From Streptomyces sp. NK08204 (lineage in GTDB: Bacteria > Actinomycetota > Actinomycetes > Streptomycetales > Streptomycetaceae): 64,000 nucleotides of DNA. A program made the translations under genes and the position numbers. Numbering within the stretch: position 1 is the first letter of the stretch; the number at the start of each line of letters is the position of its first letter. Positions 59,864 through 64,000 of the stretch are shown one piece after another. The notes beneath the pieces are model-generated. The model worked only from the letters and a program-made list of their open reading frames with translations. It did no database searches and was not told where the DNA came from. The DNA lies in assembly GCF_020400585.1 (NCBI RefSeq), contig NZ_JAINVF010000009.1:1-64000 (forward strand), in the 5' to 3' direction.

Positions 59864-62335
59864 TCACATCACCGCGCCGCTGCCCTGCCCCGCTCCCGCC
59901 GAACCCGTCGCTGTCGTCGGGCCGCCGGCCGTGTTCGTCGTGGTCGGGGTGGTCGAGGCCGAGCCTGTCGGCGTGGGCGAGCCCGATGTGCCGGTGGGGG
60001 TCGGTGAGGTCGTCGCCGGCGTCGGGGACGAGTCGGTCGGCGTCGGCGTGGGGGACGACGGGGTTGTCGTCGGGTGCGGCGGCGCAGAGGTCGTGCTCCC
60101 GTCGCCCGCACCCTCCGTGCCGCGCGGGGTGGGGGCAGGTGCCGCCGGGGTCGTGGCGTAGGTGCCGGCGGGGGCCGGGGGCGTCGGACGGCTGGTGGGT
60201 GTTGTGGAAGCGGTGCTGCTCGTGCCCGTGCCCGGGTCCGCGCCCGCGTCGCCGTCGTCGGCGCCCTGGCTCGTGGACGGGTCGACGTTGGTCACCTGGT
60301 CGGCCGGGTTGTCGTCCGCGCTCTCATGAGAGGTCATGCCGAGCGTGATGACCGTACCGAGGACGGCCACCAGCAGCGCACCGGACCCGGCCACCACCAG
60401 GTTGCGGCGGGCCAGACGCCGCAAGCCGCCCTCGGACCGCCCGGCCGGGGGCCGTGGGATGACCTGGGTCTGCGCGGTGGGCGAGGTGGTGTACGACGGC
60501 GGGAAGAGGGCCGGCGCCCCGGTCGGCGAAGGCGTCGGGTCGTCGTGACGGGCGTGCGACGGCACCTCACCGGCCGGCAACGGCACCGGCACCCCGGGCA
60601 GGTGCCCGGCGCGGTCGGACACCAGGGCCAGAGCCCGCCGCCCGGCGACCGTGCCCCGCTTGTCGGCGAGCACGCCGCGCAGCCCGATGGACGCCTCCAG
60701 CTCCGCGCGGGCCCGGTCGAGCTGTCCGGCACACAGCGCGTGAACGCCCAACTCGTGGTGGAAGTAGGCCTGTTCGGACACCTCCCCGGACAGTCGGGAG
60801 GCCTCCGCACCGGACCGCAGGGCCCGCTCCCAGGCATTCCAGTGCAGTCCGGCGGCGAAGGCGGGCGCCGCCGTACGGGCGAGCCGCACGGCACAGCTCT
60901 CCTCCTTCTCGGCCGGCGTCGACGATCCCTCCTGCCCGGGAGCCGAGAGCCTGGAGGACGTGGCGGGCACGACCGCCGTGAGCGCGGCGAGCACCGCGTC
61001 CGCCTCCGCGCACACCCGTTCCGCGGTGACCGAGGGATGCCCGGCCCACCAGGTGTAGTGCTCGGCCACGGTGTGCGCCCGGGCCGGGGCGCCGTCGGCG
61101 TATCCGGCGGCCTCCAGCTGGGTCTGCACGCCGGCCGCGAGGCGGTAGCGGGAGCCGACCGGCGAGACCAGCCCGCAGCTCACGAGCTCGCCGAGCGCGG
61201 CGTCCGCGTGGGTGTCGCCGACCAGCGCGGGCAGATGGGCCTGGTGCGGCACCTCACCGGCGAGGGCGACGGCGAAGCGGAGGGTGGTGCGGGCCGAGCC
61301 GCTGAGCCGGGAGGCGAGCAGCGGGGCGGGCGCCGCGGCCTCGCCGAGGGAGGGCAGCGGCACGTCGTCCTCCGGCTCCGGGGGCGCGCCCACCGGGATG
61401 CGCACGCCGTCGAAGACGCCGTACTCGTCCACCGGGTCGGCGCCGGCCCGCAGCTCGTCGCGCTGCCGGAGCAGGGCGCCGGCCTGCACGAAGCGCAGCG
61501 GCAGCCCCTCGGACTCGAACCACAGGTCGCCGGCCCAGTTGGCCTCCTCCTCGGTGAGGACACGGCCGACGGCCCGCTCCAGGATCTCCACGCCGCCGGC
61601 CCGGTCCAGTCCGGGGAGGAAGACCTCCTCGACGTCCGACTCGACGGAGGGGACGGGGACGTCGGGCGTGGCGCCGAACAGGAACGCGCACTCGGGGGTG
61701 GCGTCGAGCAGTTCGTCCAGGGCGGCGCCGCCGAACTCGAGGTCGTCCACGACGACGACCGCGCCGATCTCCCGGACGAGTTCGAGCAGTTCGTCCCGAT
61801 CGGGGCGGTACCGGGGCGCGTCGTGGACGGCACGGAAGAGGTCGTGGAGCAGGTCCCCGGCCGTGCGGTGGAAGCCGCTGAGCCGGACCACGCCGTCGGG
61901 GGCGAGGTCCAGGCAGTCCTCGGCGACCAGGTCGAGCAGGGCGGTGCGGCCGCAGCCGCCGGGGCCGGTGAGGCGTACCGAGCGTCCGCGGGCCAGCAGC
62001 CGGACCAGGCGTTCGCGTTCGTCCTGGCGTTCCAGGAGCGGGAGCGTGGGTCCTGCCGGGCCGGGCGGCACGGGCGGCCGGGCGGCGCGCTCGGTCTCGG
62101 CGCGCTCGGCGGCGGTCCGCTTGCGCGGTCTGCCGGGCCGTTCGGCCGGCCGGCAGGGCGCTATCTCGCTGCCGTCCACGGGGTTGACGGTCAGCAGGAA
62201 GTCACCGCAGACGAGCCGTTCCGTACGGGCGGGCGCGGGTGCGCCCGGACCGAAGTCGGTGCCGAGGGAGTCCCGGGGCGGGCGGCGGCTCGGAGCGTGG
62301 CTCTGCTCCTCGGGTCCCGGATCGATCGGGTCCAT
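59864..62335 (-). CDS. membrane-anchored NB-ARC-like NTPase with Thr/Pro-rich outer tail
   Basis: An 823-residue protein. Residues 1-95 are disordered and basic at the end (RPGRPRKRTAAERAETER). A STAND-like NTPase core follows with P-loop GPGGCGRTALL near 124-134, in which Arg130 replaces the usual Lys, and Walker B IGAVVVVDDLEF near 191-202. A helical arm domain ends about residue 600. A single membrane helix (LVVAGSGALLVAVLGTVITL, about 645-667) leads to a Thr/Pro/Ser-rich tail of about 155 residues outside. ATG at 62335 is preferred; upstream frame is unlikely coding. Function unknown; it may transmit a signal across the membrane. Confidence 0.82.
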   Translation of the reverse strand: MDPIDPGPEEQSHAPSRRPPRDSLGTDFGPGAPAPARTERLVCGDFLLTVNPVDGSEIAPCRPAERPGRPRKRTAAERAETERAARPPVPPGPAGPTLPLLERQDERERLVRLLARGRSVRLTGPGGCGRTALLDLVAEDCLDLAPDGVVRLSGFHRTAGDLLHDLFRAVHDAPRYRPDRDELLELVREIGAVVVVDDLEFGGAALDELLDATPECAFLFGATPDVPVPSVESDVEEVFLPGLDRAGGVEILERAVGRVLTEEEANWAGDLWFESEGLPLRFVQAGALLRQRDELRAGADPVDEYGVFDGVRIPVGAPPEPEDDVPLPSLGEAAAPAPLLASRLSGSARTTLRFAVALAGEVPHQAHLPALVGDTHADAALGELVSCGLVSPVGSRYRLAAGVQTQLEAAGYADGAPARAHTVAEHYTWWAGHPSVTAERVCAEADAVLAALTAVVPATSSRLSAPGQEGSSTPAEKEESCAVRLARTAAPAFAAGLHWNAWERALRSGAEASRLSGEVSEQAYFHHELGVHALCAGQLDRARAELEASIGLRGVLADKRGTVAGRRALALVSDRAGHLPGVPVPLPAGEVPSHARHDDPTPSPTGAPALFPPSYTTSPTAQTQVIPRPPAGRSEGGLRRLARRNLVVAGSGALLVAVLGTVITLGMTSHESADDNPADQVTNVDPSTSQGADDGDAGADPGTGTSSTASTTPTSRPTPPAPAGTYATTPAAPAPTPRGTEGAGDGSTTSAPPHPTTTPSSPTPTPTDSSPTPATTSPTPTGTSGSPTPTGSASTTPTTTNTAGGPTTATGSAGAGQGSGAVM

Positions 62336-62636
62336 GGGTTCCAGCCCCCCAAAAGCGTCGTGTGCCAGCCCGTACGCCGGCCCCTCCCGGCCTGTTGCAC
62401 ACCGCACTGTCGCTTCTGGTCCGGGCCCGCTCGGGAGAGGGTTGCGAGGCGGCGGGCGACCGAACCCTAAACCTTCGGTCCGTATCGAGGACACGGCGGG
62501 GTGCCGCGCGGCCCGAGACGTCATGGTCTCGTGAGGATTGCCCTCGACGCGCGGTTCGGCTGCTCCGCCCGGGTCCTGACCCTCGCCCGGTTCACCCCGG
62601 AGGATGCGTTGCGCCCGTCCTGCGGGCACCGCGCCG
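62336..62636. other. 301-bp intergenic region
   Basis: No gene is visible. A small hairpin (GCCCG-TCCTG-CGGGC, 62613-62627) next to the STAS gene's 3' end may be its terminator. The rest is presumably the promoter of the NB-ARC-like gene; no clear -10 is present. Confidence 0.5.
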
Positions 62637-62960
62637 TCAGACCCGGGGCAGCGACTCCACCCCGATGCCGCCCTCGATGGCGAGGATCCGGTGCAGCCGG
62701 GTGGCCACCAGCAGGCGCTGCATCTGCGGCGGCACGCCGCGCAGCACCAGGCGGCGACCGCAGCGGCCGGCCCGCCGGTGGGCGCCCATGATCACGCCGA
62801 GCCCCGTGGCGTCCCAGGAGTCGAGTTCGGACAGGTCGAGCACCAGGTCGCCGACTCCGTCGTCGACGGCCGAGTGCAAGGCCGTACGGGCGTCCGCCGC
62901 GCTGCGGACGTCGAGGCGGCCCCCGACGACCAGCTCGACGTGGTCGCCCCTGATGTGCAT
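62637..62960 (-). CDS. STAS-domain anti-anti-sigma-like protein
   Basis: A 107-residue STAS protein (VELVVGGRLDVRSAADARTA, DLVLDLSELDSWDATGLGVI). Anti-sigma antagonists are switched by phosphorylation of a Ser in D-S-S-G; here the motif reads D-A-T-G, so the acceptor is a Thr, if any. It presumably binds an anti-sigma factor kinase encoded elsewhere; none is in the window. ATG at 62960 has GGGGAG upstream. The promoter region carries unusual repeats (63018-63184). Confidence 0.88.
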   Translation of the reverse strand: MHIRGDHVELVVGGRLDVRSAADARTALHSAVDDGVGDLVLDLSELDSWDATGLGVIMGAHRRAGRCGRRLVLRGVPPQMQRLLVATRLHRILAIEGGIGVESLPRV

Positions 62961-63017
62961 ATGCGCTCCCCGTTGAGTGCGGTGACGTACTCTCCATGAC
63001 GGTGCTGTGCAACGTCT

Positions 63018-63096
63018 GACTGCCCGAGTGGCAGAGCGGTTGCTGCTTGTAAGCGAACCGATACCGAATTCACCCCCCGGGAGTAACAATCCCGGG
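63018..63096. other. cluster of small hairpins, partly tRNA-like
   Basis: Consecutive inverted repeats are CTGCC/GGCAG (63020 region), CGGTTGC/GC(G)AACCG and CCCGGGA/TCCCGGG (63076-63082, 63090-63096). TGCCCGAGTGGCAGAGCGG resembles the D-arm of class II tRNAs, but no acceptor or T-arm partner follows. Confidence 0.35.
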
Positions 63097-63114
63097 AGGT
63101 GCATCCAGATCTGC

Positions 63115-63184
63115 ACCGGTCGGCACCAGTCCGTGCCGGTCGATGCCGGTCGATGCCAGTCCGTACCGGTCGGTACCTGGACTG
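63115..63184. repeat. seven degenerate 10-bp tandem repeats
   Basis: Units include CACCGGTCGG, CACCAGTCCG, TGCCGGTCGA (twice), TGCCAGTCCG, TACCGGTCGG and TACCTGGACT, each ten bases. They are upstream of the STAS gene and downstream of the dehydrogenase gene. Confidence 0.85.
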
Positions 63185-63203
63185 TGCTGTCGGTACGTGC
63201 GGA

Positions 63204-64000
63204 TCAGTACTTGTAGAAGCCCTGCCCGCTCTTGCGGCCGATGTCACCCGCGTCCACCATCCGGCGCATCAGCTCCGGCGGGGCGAACTTCTCGTCCTGC
63301 GACTCGGTGTAGATGTTGCTGGTGGCGTGCAGCAGGATGTCGACCCCGGTGAGGTCCGCCGTGGCCAGCGGGCCCATGGCGTGACCGAAGCCCAGCTTGC
63401 AGGCGAGGTCGATGTCCTCGGCGGTCGCGACGCCGGACTCGTAGAGCTTGGTCGCCTCGACGACGAGTGCCGAGATGAGGCGGGTCGTGACGAACCCGGC
63501 CACGTCCCGGTTGACGACGATGCAGGTCTTTCCGACGGACTCGGCGAACTCCCGCGCGGTGGCGAGGGTTTCGTCGCTGGTCTTGTAGCCGCGGACGAGT
63601 TCGACCAGCTGCATCATCGGAACCGGTGAGAAGAAGTGCACACCGACGACCCGCTCCGGGTGCTCGGTGACCGCCGCGATCTTGGTGATCGGGATGGCGG
63701 AGGTGTTGGAGGCGAGCACGGTGTCCTCGCGCACGATCTTGTCGAGCGTGCGGAAGATCTCGTGCTTGACCTCGAGCTTCTCGAAGACGGCCTCGACGAC
63801 GATGTCGGCGTCGGCGGCGGCGTCCAGGTCGGTGGTCGCGGTGATGCGGCCGAGGGCTGCTTCGGCGTCGTGCGCCTCCAGCTTGCCCTTGCTCACGAAC
63901 TTGTCGTACGAGGCCTTGATGCCGTCGGTGCCACGCTTGAGTGCCTCGTCGGTGACGTCGCGCAACACGACGTCCCAGCCCGCCTGCGCGGCGACCTGGG
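63204..64000 (-). CDS. 3-hydroxybutyryl-CoA dehydrogenase (partial, 5' end outside)
   Basis: The gene runs off the right edge; the last 265 or so codons are present. It reduces acetoacetyl-CoA to 3-hydroxybutyryl-CoA or the reverse. Seen are the end of the NAD domain (DADIVVEAVFEKLEVKHEIF, ASNTSAIPITKIAA), the catalytic His in VVGVHFFSPVPMMQLVELV, VNRDVAGFVTTRLIS, and the C-terminal GFGHAMGPLATADLTGVDIL to GRKSGQGFYKY. The N-terminal Rossmann GxGxxG is outside. The codon read as Met at the proposed internal start is really TTG or GTG inside QVAAQAGWDVVLR, so the true start is further right. With the thiolase it fits the butyryl-CoA/ethylmalonyl-CoA route. Confidence 0.93.
   Translation of the reverse strand, partial: QVAAQAGWDVVLRDVTDEALKRGTDGIKASYDKFVSKGKLEAHDAEAALGRITATTDLDAAADADIVVEAVFEKLEVKHEIFRTLDKIVREDTVLASNTSAIPITKIAAVTEHPERVVGVHFFSPVPMMQLVELVRGYKTSDETLATAREFAESVGKTCIVVNRDVAGFVTTRLISALVVEATKLYESGVATAEDIDLACKLGFGHAMGPLATADLTGVDILLHATSNIYTESQDEKFAPPELMRRMVDAGDIGRKSGQGFYKY

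Noticed and set aside
63115..63184. CRISPR array
   Set aside because: The repeat period is 10 bp with no spacers, and no cas genes are nearby.

Overview
The window is chromosomal DNA of a Streptomyces or very close relative. The GC content is very high with strong third-position bias, and the genes are actinobacterial: scy/filP coiled-coil proteins, a NucS mismatch endonuclease, the GlgE-pathway set treS-pep2-glgB, isobutyryl-CoA mutase, and many TetR, MarR, MerR and Lrp regulators. From memory, the gene order resembles the S. coelicolor core segment around SCO5442 down to SCO5385, read in that direction. No phage, CRISPR array or biosynthetic gene cluster was seen. Most of the window is conserved core chromosome, with one accessory patch at about 17.2-21.1 kb.

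Layout. 1-4 kb: alpha-glucan/trehalose operon (treS end, maltokinase, branching enzyme). 4-7.8 kb: HelD-like helicase, thioredoxin, MerR and Lrp, all leftward. 7.8-12.9 kb: epimerase and aldo/keto reductase, a DUF2127 membrane protein, and an MFS exporter divergent from its TetR regulator with two obvious operators. 12.9-13.3 kb: a 200-bp tandem duplication between two convergent genes. 13.2-17.2 kb: C4-dicarboxylate carrier and a CitA/CitB-type two-component system. 17.2-21.1 kb: two head-to-head NLR-like (STAND) modules. One has a four-helix membrane protein and a decayed NB-ARC gene; the other has a nucleoside-phosphorylase effector and an NB-ARC/TPR protein in a shifted frame. 22-28.2 kb: pfkA, pta-ackA and pyk.

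28.2-31.7 kb: a secreted Ser/Thr-rich protein with DUF6114 and DUF6230 proteins, then an AT-richer palindrome-dense intergenic region. 31.7-35 kb: thioredoxin-TPR chaperone, TetR, secreted DUF3103 protein. 35-42.9 kb: icmA behind a long palindrome, DUF3817, MarR/MFS, ArsR, an autoregulated SRPBCC-DUF4166-TetR operon, a thiamine-binding protein and a second DUF3817 protein. 43.1-45.8 kb: three AIM24-family genes and an AbsC-like MarR. 45.9-48.7 kb: meaB, thiolase and methylmalonyl-CoA epimerase. With icmA these serve branched acyl-CoA, butyryl-CoA and methylmalonyl-CoA metabolism. 48.9-56.6 kb: Scy and FilP polarity/cytoskeleton proteins, then an ABC transporter. 56.7-64 kb: small zinc-binding protein, luciferase-like monooxygenase, NucS, a membrane-anchored NTPase, a STAS protein and a partial 3-hydroxybutyryl-CoA dehydrogenase.

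The strongest candidate for something little described is the 17.2-21.1 kb pair. A short Gly-rich motif (core GPVIGK or APVIGK) ends the phosphorylase protein and begins the decayed NB-ARC protein, as expected for an NLR signalling motif linking an effector to its sensor. The phosphorylase-NB-ARC pair looks like one protein divided by a frame change.
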